The notes beneath the pieces were generated by a model. That model searched no databases. It had not been told where the DNA came from and was given only the letters and a program-made list of their open reading frames with translations. Both the position numbers and the translations under genes were made by a program. Below are positions 54,005 through 63,195 of a stretch of 64,000 bases of DNA, in pieces. Positions within the stretch are counted from its first letter, which is position 1. Every line of letters starts with the position of its first letter. Origin of the DNA: Propionivibrio sp. (GTDB taxonomy: Bacteria; Pseudomonadota; Gammaproteobacteria; Burkholderiales; Rhodocyclaceae); the NCBI GenBank assembly GCA_016705685.1, contig JADJLB010000002.1:62001-126000 (forward strand), read 5' to 3'.

Positions 54005-56081
54005 TACGACCCTGACGCTGCAGGGAATTCTTGGGCGCGCAAATATTCAGCAGCTGGCGGGGCCGGTGCTCATTCTGGTCATCCTGTCGATGATGGTGCT
54101 GCCTCTGCCGCCATTCGTGCTCGATCTCTTCTTCACCTTCAACATCGCGATCTCCGTGATCGTCATGCTGGTTGCGATCAAGGTGATGAAACCGCTCGAC
54201 TTGTCGGTCTTTCCGACGGTATTGCTGATAACAACGCTGATGCGTTTGTCCCTGAACGTCGCGTCAACGCGTGTCGTGCTACTTGAAGGGCATACCGGCC
54301 CTGGTGCCGCCGGACAAGTGATCGATGCATTCGGACATTTTCTGGTTGGCGGCAATTATGCTGTCGGTATAGTTGTTTTCGCAATTCTGGTGATTATCAA
54401 TTTTGTGGTGATCACCAAGGGTGCCGGACGGGTTGCCGAAGTGGCGGCGCGCTTCACCCTGGATGCGATGCCCGGCAAGCAGATGGCGATCGATGCCGAT
54501 CTCAATGCCGGCCTGATCGGGGAAGATGACGCTCGTAAGCGGCGTGCAACGATAGCCGAGGAGGCTGATTTCTTCGGTTCCATGGATGGTGCCTCCAAAT
54601 TTGTTCGCGGGGATGCTGTCGCCGGTATCCTGATCATGTTTATCAACATTATCGGCGGGTTGTTTGTTGGCGTCCTGCAGCATGATTTGGACATCGGAAC
54701 CGCCGCCAAGACGTATACGTTGTTGACTGTCGGGGACGGGCTGGTGGCGCAAATCCCGGCCTTGATCATTTCAATTGCCGCCGGCATGGTCGTTACGCGT
54801 GTGGGCGATACGCAGGATCTCTCACAGCAGTTTCTTGGGCAGCTTTTCAACAATCCCAGGGTGATTGGATTGACGGCAGCGATTATTGGGCTGCTCGGAC
54901 TGATTCCGGGCATGCCCAATTTCGTCTTCCTGTTGCTGGCCTGCGTTCTTGGTTTTCTGGCCTGGGATATTGACCGGCGCATACGAGAAGCCAAGCCAGT
55001 GGAAGTGGCGGCTGCGCCGATCGTGCCCAGTGAATCCCAGGAAGCGAGCTGGGCTGATGTTTCTCCGCTGGATGTGCTCGGATTGGAAGTGGGCTATCGG
55101 CTCATCCCTTTGGTTGACAAGTCCCAGGATGGTGAGTTGCTCAGGCGCATACGGGGGATTCGCAAAAAGTTTGCGCAGGAAGTCGGATTTCTCGTGTCGC
55201 CGGTGCACATCCGCGACAATCTGGAACTCAAGCCAAATGCCTACCGCATCTTGCTCAAAGGTGTCGAGATTGGTCAGGGGGAAGCGTTCCCTGGCAGCTT
55301 GCTGGCGATCAATCCCGGTCGTGTCGCCGGGCAGTTGCCGGGCACGGAAACCAAGGATCCGGCATTTGGTCTGCCCGCAGTTTGGATCGATGCCGCGTTG
55401 CGCGAACAGGCACAGGCGTATGGCTACACCGTGGTTGACGCCAGCACGGTGACCGCGACCCACCTCAATCATCTGATCCTCTCTCATGCGGCGGAATTGC
55501 TCGGGCGTCAGGAAACGCAGGCGCTTCTCGACCATCTGGCCAAAGAAATGCCCAAGCTCATCGAGGATCTGGTGCCCAAGGTGCTGCCGCTCGGTGTGGT
55601 GCAAAAAGTGTTGCAGAACCTGCTTGAAGAAGACATCCCTATTCGCGACATGCGCTCCATTATCGAGACCCTGGCAGAACAGGCTCCAAGATCGCAGGAA
55701 GCCGAAATACTCACTGCGCAAGTGCGCGTCGCACTGGGGCGCTCGATCGTTCAGCAACTCTACCCGGGCGGCGCTGATATGCAGGTGATGTCGCTCGATC
55801 CGCAGCTTGAGCGCGTGCTGCAGCAAGCCATTGCAGGTGGGGGCGAGAATGCCAGCATTGAGCCGAGTCTTGCCGATACCCTGATACGCGAGACGGCGAC
55901 CGCGGCGCAACGCCAGGAAGAACTCGGCTTGCCCGCCGTATTGCTCGTTTCTGGAAATCTTCGGCTACTTTTGTCTCGTTTCTTGAGGCGAGGCATTTCT
56001 CAATTGAAGGTGCTTGCTCACAGTGAAGTGCCTGAAAGCAAAATCATCAAGGTTACCTCGATCATTGGAGGCAGGGTATGA
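53997..56081 (+). CDS. flhA: Flagellar export gate protein FlhA
   Basis: Largest gate component of the flagellar export apparatus, 694 aa. Eight transmembrane helices (about 15-335) include the conserved FHIPEP-family loop with GAGRVAEVAARFTLDAMPGKQ and EEADFFGSMDGASKFVRGDAVAG. The cytosolic C-terminal domain (about 360-694) binds export chaperones. It overlaps flhB by eight bases and flhF by four. Identification is secure. Confidence 0.97.
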   Translation: MADTTLTLQGILGRANIQQLAGPVLILVILSMMVLPLPPFVLDLFFTFNIAISVIVMLVAIKVMKPLDLSVFPTVLLITTLMRLSLNVASTRVVLLEGHTGPGAAGQVIDAFGHFLVGGNYAVGIVVFAILVIINFVVITKGAGRVAEVAARFTLDAMPGKQMAIDADLNAGLIGEDDARKRRATIAEEADFFGSMDGASKFVRGDAVAGILIMFINIIGGLFVGVLQHDLDIGTAAKTYTLLTVGDGLVAQIPALIISIAAGMVVTRVGDTQDLSQQFLGQLFNNPRVIGLTAAIIGLLGLIPGMPNFVFLLLACVLGFLAWDIDRRIREAKPVEVAAAPIVPSESQEASWADVSPLDVLGLEVGYRLIPLVDKSQDGELLRRIRGIRKKFAQEVGFLVSPVHIRDNLELKPNAYRILLKGVEIGQGEAFPGSLLAINPGRVAGQLPGTETKDPAFGLPAVWIDAALREQAQAYGYTVVDASTVTATHLNHLILSHAAELLGRQETQALLDHLAKEMPKLIEDLVPKVLPLGVVQKVLQNLLEEDIPIRDMRSIIETLAEQAPRSQEAEILTAQVRVALGRSIVQQLYPGGADMQVMSLDPQLERVLQQAIAGGGENASIEPSLADTLIRETATAAQRQEELGLPAVLLVSGNLRLLLSRFLRRGISQLKVLAHSEVPESKIIKVTSIIGGRV

Positions 56082-57397
56082 ACGTCAGGAAATTCATCGC
56101 CGCTACGGCGCGTGACGCATTGCACAAGGTCAAGGAACTCTTGGGCCCGGATGCGATCATCCTCTCCAACCGGGCGATTCCGGGAGGCGTTGAAATCATG
56201 GCCGTCGCCGCCGGGGAAATGGACAAGATCGTGCCGACTCCCGTCAAGGAAATGCCGGTACCGCCCCGGGATTCTACGTTCCAGTTATCGTCGGCGCCTG
56301 GCCATGCGTCCTTCAAGACAAGAGAGGCGCCTCCGCCGCAGGCGCCGCAGTATTTTCCGCCTTTGGCGCCCCGCCCCGCACCGCTAAAATCAGACCGGTC
56401 ATCAAGTCAGACGCAGAGGGTGGACAAGCCTCAGGCTGAAATCGTACCGGCTGAAGTCATGGATGAAATCCGCTCGCTGCGCAAGATGTTCGAGCAACAC
56501 CTGGCCGGCGTTGCTTGGGGGGAAACTGCGCGTACTGAGCCGGTTAAAACCGAAATACTGCGCCAGATGCTTGACGCCGGGTTTTCTCCAAAACTGGCTC
56601 GCGACCTCCTCGCGGCTTTGCCCAACGAGCTCAATGCAGCCAAGGCGCTGACTTGGGTCAAGAACGCCGCCGACCGGGCTTTGCTGACCATCGATGCCGA
56701 TAATGACATCGTAGACCGGGGTGGGGTCTTCGCCCTCGTCGGCCCGACCGGTGTCGGGAAAACGACGACTACTGCCAAGCTTGCCGCCCGCTGCGTATTG
56801 CGCCACGGGGCCAGCAAGGTGGCGCTGGTGACCACCGATGGCTACCGAATAGGCGCGCACGAACAGCTCCGGATCTACGGTCGGATACTGGGCGTCTCGG
56901 TTCATCTTGTAAAAGATGCTGAAGAGTTGAAGCAAACCCTGTTTGATTTGCGCCACAAGCACATGATACTTGTCGATACGATGGGCATGAGCCAGCGCGA
57001 TCGAATGGTTGGTGAGCAGGTGGCGATGTTTGGAAACAGCAATGTCAAACGTTTGCTGCTGTTGCCGGCCACCGGGCGTGGCGACACGCTTGACGATGTA
57101 GTGCGGGCGTATAACGGCCCCGATCTGGCCGGATGCATTCTGAGCAAGGTGGATGAGGCCGCAAGCATTGCTTCGGCGCTTGACGTCATCATCCGTCATG
57201 ACCTGCGATTGCACTATGTCTCGAACGGTCAGCGCGTTCCGGAAGATCTTCATCTGCCCAACCGAGCCTATCTGTTGCACCGTGCCTTCAAGGATGTGCC
57301 GGAAGCCTCCCCGCATCGTCTTGATGGTCTGGAGCCAGGCCTGGTCATGGCGAGTTCGGGTTCGGGTTTGGTCGCCGCCGGTGGTCGTCGTGGCTGA
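56078..57397 (+). CDS. flhF: SRP-type GTPase FlhF
   Basis: Determines flagellar position and number at the pole. It has 439 aa: an N-terminal B domain (VRKFIAATARDALHKVKELLGPDA), a Pro-rich linker, the N domain, then the G domain from about residue 220, with G1 GPTGVGKTTTTAKLAAR, VALVTTDGYRIGAHEQL, DTMG and a TKLDE-like region changed to SKVDEA. The flhA-flhF-flhG-fliA order is conserved in polar flagellates. The stop overlaps flhG. Confidence 0.95.
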   Translation: MNVRKFIAATARDALHKVKELLGPDAIILSNRAIPGGVEIMAVAAGEMDKIVPTPVKEMPVPPRDSTFQLSSAPGHASFKTREAPPPQAPQYFPPLAPRPAPLKSDRSSSQTQRVDKPQAEIVPAEVMDEIRSLRKMFEQHLAGVAWGETARTEPVKTEILRQMLDAGFSPKLARDLLAALPNELNAAKALTWVKNAADRALLTIDADNDIVDRGGVFALVGPTGVGKTTTTAKLAARCVLRHGASKVALVTTDGYRIGAHEQLRIYGRILGVSVHLVKDAEELKQTLFDLRHKHMILVDTMGMSQRDRMVGEQVAMFGNSNVKRLLLLPATGRGDTLDDVVRAYNGPDLAGCILSKVDEAASIASALDVIIRHDLRLHYVSNGQRVPEDLHLPNRAYLLHRAFKDVPEASPHRLDGLEPGLVMASSGSGLVAAGGRRG

Positions 57398-58274
57398 GTT
57401 TCACGGGGACCAGGCGGCGGGGTTGCGACGTCTCTTTGGCCGTGAACAGACGCGTATTGTTACTTTTGCATCCGGAAGCGTAGGCGTCGGAAAGAGCATT
57501 CTGGTTGCCAACCTCGCTGCCTCGTTGGCTCTCCAGGGTAAGGAAGTATTGGTCCTGGACGAGAATACGAGGAAATCGGTCGCATCCTATTTCGGGGCGC
57601 ATGCCCAGTACGATCTTCACCATGTCATCAATAAAGAGAAGGCGCTGGCCGAAGTCCTGTTGAAGGTGGCGCCTGGCGTGCGGATACTTCCGGCCGCACG
57701 AACGGTCGTGAAACTGGGAAAGCTGAATCTGTATCAGCAAAAAACGCTCCTGGAAAGCATCACCGGTATGGAGCGGGCAGCCGACGTCATCCTGGTCGAT
57801 GCCTCGCTTGACCACCCGCTCGGCTTTTCTCCACTGGGGCTGGCCGCACACGAGGCGGTAATCGTCATGTCGGCAACCAGTTCGTCGATTACGGATGCCT
57901 ATGCGTTGATAAAAAAGGTCAGCCTGGGCTATGCGCGCAAGAATTTTCGGATTCTGGTGAACAAGGCCCGCAGCCCGGAAGAAGCCGACTCGATTTATAA
58001 GAACATCACGCAGGTGGCTCGAAGTCGAGGTTTGGCGCATCTGGAGCACGCCGGATTTGTGCCACTGGACGAACAACTGCGACAGTCCGCACGCCTGTCT
58101 CAACCCGTCATCGATCTTTTCCCGAATGCACCCGCCGCAAAGGCCTATCGAAAGATTGCCGGCGATTTGCTCGACTGGCCATTTCGGGGAGAAGAGGACG
58201 GCGGGCTCGAACAGTTTGTGCAGCAGTTGTTGCACTTGAGCAAACAAATTGATCCGATAGCCATTTACGCTTGA
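57390..58274 (+). CDS. flhG: MinD-like FlhG with degenerate P loop
   Basis: Limits flagellar number, working with FlhF. From the GTG at 57390 (GTG 57381 is an alternative) it has 294 aa. The N-terminal DQAAGLRRLF motif, which activates FlhF, is present. The deviant Walker A is SGSVGVGKS instead of SGKGGVGKT, so the signature lysine needed for MinD-type dimers is replaced by Ser. Walker B-like DVILVDASLDHP is kept. It overlaps flhF by eight bases and precedes fliA by 12. Confidence 0.92.
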   Translation: MAEFHGDQAAGLRRLFGREQTRIVTFASGSVGVGKSILVANLAASLALQGKEVLVLDENTRKSVASYFGAHAQYDLHHVINKEKALAEVLLKVAPGVRILPAARTVVKLGKLNLYQQKTLLESITGMERAADVILVDASLDHPLGFSPLGLAAHEAVIVMSATSSSITDAYALIKKVSLGYARKNFRILVNKARSPEEADSIYKNITQVARSRGLAHLEHAGFVPLDEQLRQSARLSQPVIDLFPNAPAAKAYRKIAGDLLDWPFRGEEDGGLEQFVQQLLHLSKQIDPIAIYA

Positions 58275-58286
58275 CGGTTAATACAC

Positions 58287-59030
58287 ATGTATAACGCTGC
58301 GGGGCAGATCAACAAGGATCAGCTGGTACAGCACTTCGCACCCCTCGTAAAGCGCATTGCCTATCATCTGATGGCTCGTCTGCCTTCCAGCGTTCAGGTG
58401 GACGATCTGATCCAGAACGGTATGATGGGTTTGCTCGATGCCATTAACCGTTTCGAGTCAGGGATGGGTGCGCAGTTTGAAACCTATGCCGCTCAACGCA
58501 TACGTGGCGCCATGCTCGATGGATTGCGCGAGAACGACTGGCTTCCGCGCAGTTTGCGCCGGGATTTTCGGCGCATTGAACTCGCCATTGCTCAACTCGA
58601 GCAGGAGTACGGGCGCGCACCGGGCGAGAATGAATTGGCCAGTGCGCTGGACATGACACTTGCCGAATATCAAAAGATGCTACAGGATGCACGGGGGCAT
58701 CAGCTTATTTCTTTCGAGGACATGGTTGATGATGGCGACGAGGATTTCCTTGAAAGGCATTTGTCCGATGATGCAAGTGACCCGTCCAAGATACTCGAGG
58801 ATGAAAACCTGCGTCAGTTGCTTGTGCAAAGCATCGAGCTGCTGCCCGAGCGTGAAAAGCTGATGATGGCCCTCTATTACGAGCAGGATCTCAACTTGCG
58901 CGAGATCGGAGATGTCATGGGTGTGACCGAGTCGCGTGTGTGTCAGTTGCATAGTCAGGCTGTCGCCAGAATACGTGCGCGGATCTTTGGCGAAGCTGGC
59001 CTCATGAAGAAGGCCAAACGGAATGGATAA
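58287..59030 (+). CDS. fliA: Flagellar sigma factor FliA (sigma-28)
   Basis: Directs RNA polymerase to late flagellar and chemotaxis promoters such as the one at 61365. It has 247 aa with regions 2 (VDDLIQNGMMGLLDAINRFE, AQFETYAAQRIRGAMLDGLR), 3 and 4 (LREIGDVMGVTESRVCQLHSQAV). Its anti-sigma partner FlgM is at 61046-61330. The stop overlaps motC by eight bases. Confidence 0.96.
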   Translation: MYNAAGQINKDQLVQHFAPLVKRIAYHLMARLPSSVQVDDLIQNGMMGLLDAINRFESGMGAQFETYAAQRIRGAMLDGLRENDWLPRSLRRDFRRIELAIAQLEQEYGRAPGENELASALDMTLAEYQKMLQDARGHQLISFEDMVDDGDEDFLERHLSDDASDPSKILEDENLRQLLVQSIELLPEREKLMMALYYEQDLNLREIGDVMGVTESRVCQLHSQAVARIRARIFGEAGLMKKAKRNG

Positions 59031-59763
59031 GATCAGCGTTCTCGGCTTGCTGCTGGGTATTGCAGCGATCGTTGGCGGTCAACTGCTGGAGGGAGGTCAT
59101 GTCGCCTCGCTTTCCCAGCCAACAGCGCTGTTGATCGTTCTTGGCGGCACTATGGGCGCGGTCATGCTGCAGAGTCCCTATGCGACCTTCAGGCGGGGGA
59201 TGGGTATGGTTCGCTGGGTGTGGTATCCGCCAACGGTTGATTATCCGCAGTTGATTCAGCAAATTTCCAACTGGAGCCAGGTCTCGCGGCGTGAGGGTTT
59301 GTTGGCGCTTGAAGGCGTGATTAATCAATTGAGCGATGAGTTTTCACGAAAAGGTTTGCAATTGCTGGTTGACGGCGCGGAGCCAGAACGTTTGCGCGAG
59401 GTACTGGAAGTCGACATCGGCACTTTTGAAGTTGAAATGAAGTTGTCGGCCAGGATCTGGGAGGCCGCCGGAGGCTATTCACCGACTATCGGCATTCTGG
59501 GGGCCGTTTTGGGACTGATTCACGTCATGGAGAATCTTTCCGAGCCGTCCAAACTGGGCGCTGGAATTGCAGTTGCATTTGTGGCAACAATCTATGGCGT
59601 GGGTCTGGCCAACCTGGTTTTTCTGCCGATAGCCAACAAGCTGAAAGCACATATCAACCGGCTGGTCGTCCAGCGTGAACTGATTGTCGATGGTTTGGTT
59701 GGAATCGCCAATGGAGACAATCCGAGGATCATCGAAAGCCGACTCAGGGGCTACATCTTCTAG
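59023..59763 (+). CDS. motC: Second stator subunit, MotC (MotA family)
   Basis: A 246-aa MotA/PomA-like stator with four membrane segments (about 5-25, 32-50, 150-170, 180-205). The SPTIGILGAVLGLIHVMENL and FVATIYGVGLANLVFLPIANKL segments are TM3/TM4. It is shorter and only moderately similar to the MotA at 43809, as in genomes that carry both MotAB and MotCD sets. motD begins two bases after its stop. Confidence 0.93.
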   Translation: MDKISVLGLLLGIAAIVGGQLLEGGHVASLSQPTALLIVLGGTMGAVMLQSPYATFRRGMGMVRWVWYPPTVDYPQLIQQISNWSQVSRREGLLALEGVINQLSDEFSRKGLQLLVDGAEPERLREVLEVDIGTFEVEMKLSARIWEAAGGYSPTIGILGAVLGLIHVMENLSEPSKLGAGIAVAFVATIYGVGLANLVFLPIANKLKAHINRLVVQRELIVDGLVGIANGDNPRIIESRLRGYIF

Positions 59764-59765
59764 CC

Positions 59766-60554
59766 ATGGCCCGCCGGAAACGACCCGAGGAACATGACAA
59801 CCACGAGCGCTGGCTGGTGTCGTATGCGGACTTCATTACACTCCTGTTCGCCTTCTTCGTGGTGATGTACGCCCTTTCGACGGTCAACGAGGGGAAATAT
59901 CGTATTTTGAGCGACTCAATGTCCAGCGCCTTCCGCAATGTGCCCATCAACAGTTCGTCGCCGCTGCCGGTCACATTGACACCACCCATTCCGGTGATTC
60001 AGAAACCCAGTGCGGCGAACAGGGCGCAGGAGGCTGTAAAACAAAAACAGCGCGACAAAATGCGCAACGTCGCCAAGGATATCCTGGAAGTTATGGCGCC
60101 GCTGATCGAGCAAGGCAAGGTGCGCGTGATCGAAACCAGCCGTGGCGTGACCATCGAAATCAACGACAGTATACTGTTCGCACCCGGGCAGGCGCTCCTG
60201 CAGCCGGCATTGGTCAAGGCCATGGGTGCCATAGCCGAGGTGCTGGCGCCGACAGATTTCCCGATAACCATCGAAGGGCATACCGACAATGTGCCGATCA
60301 ATACCGCGCAATTCCCGTCCAATTGGGAGCTGTCAGCGGTGCGGGCGACGACCGTTTTGCGTTTGTTCGCGGATTCCGGTGTTGCGTCCGAGCGATTGAC
60401 GGCGATTGGTTATGCCGATACGCGCCCTGTCGAACCCAATCTGCTGGCGGATGGCCGAGCCCGTAACCGCCGGGTAACGATTCTCATCGATTCGGCCGTT
60501 CCCGAGACGGGCAAAGAGGTCGATCTCGAGTCTAAACCGGCGAAGAACCCTTGA
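59766..60554 (+). CDS. motD: Second stator subunit, MotD (MotB family)
   Basis: A 262-aa MotB-like protein. The transmembrane helix with the ion-binding Asp is in WLVSYADFITLLFAFFVVMYAL. The OmpA-like domain has ITIEGHTDNVPI and WELSAVRATTVLRLF, with ADGRARNRRVTILI at the end. The linker is shorter than in MotB. It converges with flgN, one base between the stops. Confidence 0.94.
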   Translation: MARRKRPEEHDNHERWLVSYADFITLLFAFFVVMYALSTVNEGKYRILSDSMSSAFRNVPINSSSPLPVTLTPPIPVIQKPSAANRAQEAVKQKQRDKMRNVAKDILEVMAPLIEQGKVRVIETSRGVTIEINDSILFAPGQALLQPALVKAMGAIAEVLAPTDFPITIEGHTDNVPINTAQFPSNWELSAVRATTVLRLFADSGVASERLTAIGYADTRPVEPNLLADGRARNRRVTILIDSAVPETGKEVDLESKPAKNP

Positions 60555-60555
60555 T

Positions 60556-61035
60556 TTAGACGGCCTCGTCGATGCGATTCTGATTCGAAGTCGTCGACTG
60601 CCCGTCGGGGCCATACAGATTAAGCGTATGGTTGCCGCCTTTCAGGGCTTCCAGCGCCTTGGCGTTGTATTGCATCCTGATCTGAATGAGCTCGCCATTG
60701 AGACGATTCAACTCGCGCGCTTCGCGAGCCAAGGCAAGAACGCTTGACCAAGTGTTGTTCGCCTGATGTTCCTTGGGATGGTTGGCAAACCAGGCGCCGA
60801 TTCCGACGAGGTTGGCGCCCAACCCTTGCGTGGCGAGAAAGGCATTGCGCTCTACCGCAAGGCGATTCAAATTCGCGGCAAGGACCATTTTTTTGTCTGT
60901 ATAGGAAGGCAGATCGTCCGTATTGCCCGTACTCAGGGCACTCTGCTCAAGCTTTAACAAGTCAACGAACTGTTGAACGGCCTCAGCCTCGGACAGCAAA
61001 GTCTGCAGAAATGCCGATTTTGTTCCCGTTGCCAC
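60556..61035 (-). CDS. flgN: Flagellar export chaperone FlgN
   Basis: Cytosolic chaperone for the hook-junction proteins FlgK/FlgL. It is helical, about 159 aa from the GTG at 61035 (a TTG at 61071 would overlap flgM). Heptads such as FLQTLLSEAEAVQQFVDLLKLEQSAL and YTDKKMVLAANLNRLAVERNAFL match the FlgN fold. The C-terminal region carries NLYGPDGQST. It follows flgM as usual. Confidence 0.85.
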   Translation of the reverse strand: MATGTKSAFLQTLLSEAEAVQQFVDLLKLEQSALSTGNTDDLPSYTDKKMVLAANLNRLAVERNAFLATQGLGANLVGIGAWFANHPKEHQANNTWSSVLALAREARELNRLNGELIQIRMQYNAKALEALKGGNHTLNLYGPDGQSTTSNQNRIDEAV

Positions 61036-61045
61036 CGTGGCCAAG

Positions 61046-61330
61046 TCAGGCCTGCCGCTGGCTATCCACAAGCTCCTTGGCGAAGGTGATCAATCGGTCG
61101 GCAATGGTGCCGGCGTTGATCGCAAAGCGGCCCTCCGAGATAGCCTGCTTGATTTCCGCAACCCGGGTAACGTCAAAGGATTGCTGGTCATCCGTGATGC
61201 CCAACTGAGCTGCCAGTGCGCTCAACTTGACTTCATCGTTGGTCTGCGCCGCTGCTCTTTCGGCGGAATGACCGCGCGCTTCTTTGACTTGGGGCGCAAC
61301 GACGGGCTTGGTCGAACTCTCGATCTTCAT
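61046..61330 (-). CDS. flgM: Anti-sigma-28 factor FlgM
   Basis: Binds FliA until the hook is complete, then is exported. It has 94 aa from the ATG at 61330: a disordered, export-competent N-terminal part and the C-terminal sigma-binding helices (DVTRVAEIKQAISEGRFAINAGTIADRLITFAKEL). The frame is open to 61420 but the ATG at 61330 fits the family. The sigma-28 promoter lies 35 bases upstream. Confidence 0.93.
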   Translation of the reverse strand: MKIESSTKPVVAPQVKEARGHSAERAAAQTNDEVKLSALAAQLGITDDQQSFDVTRVAEIKQAISEGRFAINAGTIADRLITFAKELVDSQRQA

Positions 61331-61364
61331 TCTGATGCCTCGAAAAGTTTCCTGTTCAAACTGG

Positions 61365-61391
61365 CTAACGACTGATACCGCCCGAACTTTA
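61365..61391 (-). promoter_or_regulatory. Sigma-28 (FliA) promoter of flgM-flgN
   Basis: On the minus strand TAAAGTTC-N11-GTCGTTAG fits the consensus TAAAGTTT-N11-GCCGATAA, with correct spacing, at 61391-61365. It lies 35 bases upstream of the flgM start, so FliA drives its own antagonist, a known feedback. Confidence 0.85.
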
Positions 61392-61453
61392 GCATTATTT
61401 TCTGCGCGCGTAAGGGTCAAGCGTGTTTCCGATACTCCTGCACGCGCTTCTGT

Positions 61454-62155
61454 TCAATGGGAAACTTCAACAATTCCGCCGGGCCGGGCAATCCCGCTGA
61501 CCGTTTGCCCGGAGGCCGTGCGAACTTGAACAAGCTGGCCCGCAGTGGCGTTGTTCAGCGCCTTGCCTTCACTGCTTACGCTGAATCCGGGGCCGTTCGA
61601 GACGGTTTTTACCGTTTGCCCCTGCTGTACAACCCACGGGTCAATCAGCAGGTCACCACGAAGAGGCTGGCCGGCGGAGAACCCATTCTTTACAACTTTG
61701 CCTATGGCCTGTGTTTTGTCGGTCACGATATTCGCCGGCAGCGTACTCAGGTCACCGTTGCGAACAACAATATCCGCAGTACCCAGTACGTATCCGGCCG
61801 GCATCGTCCGGGCGGAAATGAGGTAGTTGCCCGATACGTTGACCTGCACTGGCACATAGATCGTCCAGGTCGATGGCCCGAGGCAGCGCACACCCACCGT
61901 TGATTTGCCCCAGAGCTTGCCTCCAGCCGGGAGAAAAGGCTCGAAAACTTCACACGGCGACAATTGGGCGCGTTCATCCAGGGAGCCAATGCGGTAGGTG
62001 ACTTTGCCGGGCAGGCCCTTCGTCTGTGTGCGCAAATAGTCATCAAGCGAGTTGTATAGGGGAGTCTGTGCGAACGATTGCGCGGTGGCCATCGGTGGCA
62101 GCCAGACGATTCCACAGAAAATGACCAGAAGGTCTAGGATGAAATGAGTTTTCAT
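61454..62155 (-). CDS. flgA: Flagella basal body P-ring formation protein FlgA
   Basis: Periplasmic chaperone for P-ring assembly, 233 aa from the ATG at 62155. A signal peptide (about 1-25, ending ATAQS) is followed by the SAF-like beta domain. Key family stretches are PVQVNVSGNYLISARTMPAGYVLGTADIVVR and QPLRGDLLIDPWVVQQGQTVKTV, ending in ARPGGIVEV. It is divergent from flgB; the roughly 200-base gap holds the control sites of both. Confidence 0.94.
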   Translation of the reverse strand: MKTHFILDLLVIFCGIVWLPPMATAQSFAQTPLYNSLDDYLRTQTKGLPGKVTYRIGSLDERAQLSPCEVFEPFLPAGGKLWGKSTVGVRCLGPSTWTIYVPVQVNVSGNYLISARTMPAGYVLGTADIVVRNGDLSTLPANIVTDKTQAIGKVVKNGFSAGQPLRGDLLIDPWVVQQGQTVKTVSNGPGFSVSSEGKALNNATAGQLVQVRTASGQTVSGIARPGGIVEVSH

Positions 62156-62228
62156 CCTGCTATTTTGCCTGTACTCGACGGAATGTCGAAGCAATACGTC
62201 TTGGCCGCCGCCTCCCGATAGGATTTCC

Positions 62229-62243
62229 CGGCAATATTTGCCG
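62229..62243. promoter_or_regulatory. Dyad in the flgA-flgB gap
   Basis: CGGCAA-TAT-TTGCCG is a perfect six-base dyad about 75 bases from flgA and 117 bases from flgB. It may be an operator or a hairpin. No -24/-12 promoter with exact spacing was found in this gap. Confidence 0.35.
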
Positions 62244-62359
62244 TTTCTTCCGGCAACTTCCCGCCCTTCTCAGCAGCAACGGTCGATTTCAGGCCTTCGC
62301 GGTCAATGGCCTGATAATTGCTCAACACAAGGGTGTGTCACTGCGAATGGGGAGATCCC

Positions 62360-62761
62360 GTGGTCAACAAATTAGATAATGCCTTGTCCTTTCAGCAGCA
62401 AGCTCTTGGGCTGCGTTCGTTTCGGCAACAAGTACTTGCCGGCAATATTGCCAATGCCGACACGCCTAACTACAAGGCGCGAGACTTCGAGTTTTCCAAG
62501 GTGCTTAAAGCGACGGTTGCCGGGCGCCCTGGCGAAAACCTGCCGCTGGCCGTGACTTCCATGCGGCATATTCAGGCAGGCGCTGCGAACGGCCCGACGC
62601 GATTGATGTACCGCGTTCCTGCGCAAGATAGTGCCGACGGCAACACGGTTGATATGGATGTCGAGCGTGCCCAGTTTTCGGAAAACGCCGTTCAGTATGA
62701 AGCGGGTCTGACGTTCATTACGGGGCAGATCAAAACCTTGATGTCAGCGATACAAAGTTAA
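62360..62761 (+). CDS. flgB: Flagellar basal-body rod protein FlgB
   Basis: Proximal rod subunit, 133 aa from the GTG at 62360 with a GGGGAGA site. The N-terminal helix with [29 protein letters not shown] is the rod/hook family signature. The C-terminal helix ([25 protein letters not shown]) completes the rod coil. It is the first gene of the flgBCDE operon. Confidence 0.95.
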   Translation: MVNKLDNALSFQQQALGLRSFRQQVLAGNIANADTPNYKARDFEFSKVLKATVAGRPGENLPLAVTSMRHIQAGAANGPTRLMYRVPAQDSADGNTVDMDVERAQFSENAVQYEAGLTFITGQIKTLMSAIQS

Positions 62762-62766
62762 AATTT

Positions 62767-63171
62767 ATGAGCGTATTCAACGTTTTCCATATTGCGGGCA
62801 GTGCATTGTCGGCACAGGCGATGCGCCTGAACGCGGTGGCCAGCAACCTCGCCAATGCGGACAGCATTAGCGGGCCGGATGGTCAGCCGTATCGCGCCAA
62901 GCAAGTCGTTTTCGAAGCTGCGCCCATGAACGGCCAAGTCGCACAAGGGGTGCGTGTAAAACAAGTCGTCGAAGACGCCAGTCCTGGGCGTATGGTTTAT
63001 GACCCGCGCAATCCGGCAGCCGACGAGAAGGGCTATGTGACGATGCCGAATGTGAGTGTCGTCGACGAAATGGTCAACATGATTTCGGCCTCGCGCTCGT
63101 ATCAGACCAACGCGGAGGTCATGAATACCGCTAAACAGATGCTGCTCAAGACCTTGACGCTTGGTCAGTAG
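62767..63171 (+). CDS. flgC: Flagellar basal-body rod protein FlgC
   Basis: Rod subunit of 134 aa. N-terminal [21 protein letters not shown] and C-terminal [32 protein letters not shown] are standard for FlgC. It follows flgB after five bases. Confidence 0.96.
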   Translation: MSVFNVFHIAGSALSAQAMRLNAVASNLANADSISGPDGQPYRAKQVVFEAAPMNGQVAQGVRVKQVVEDASPGRMVYDPRNPAADEKGYVTMPNVSVVDEMVNMISASRSYQTNAEVMNTAKQMLLKTLTLGQ

Positions 63172-63195
63172 TGATGGGATTTCGAGGAGATCAAC

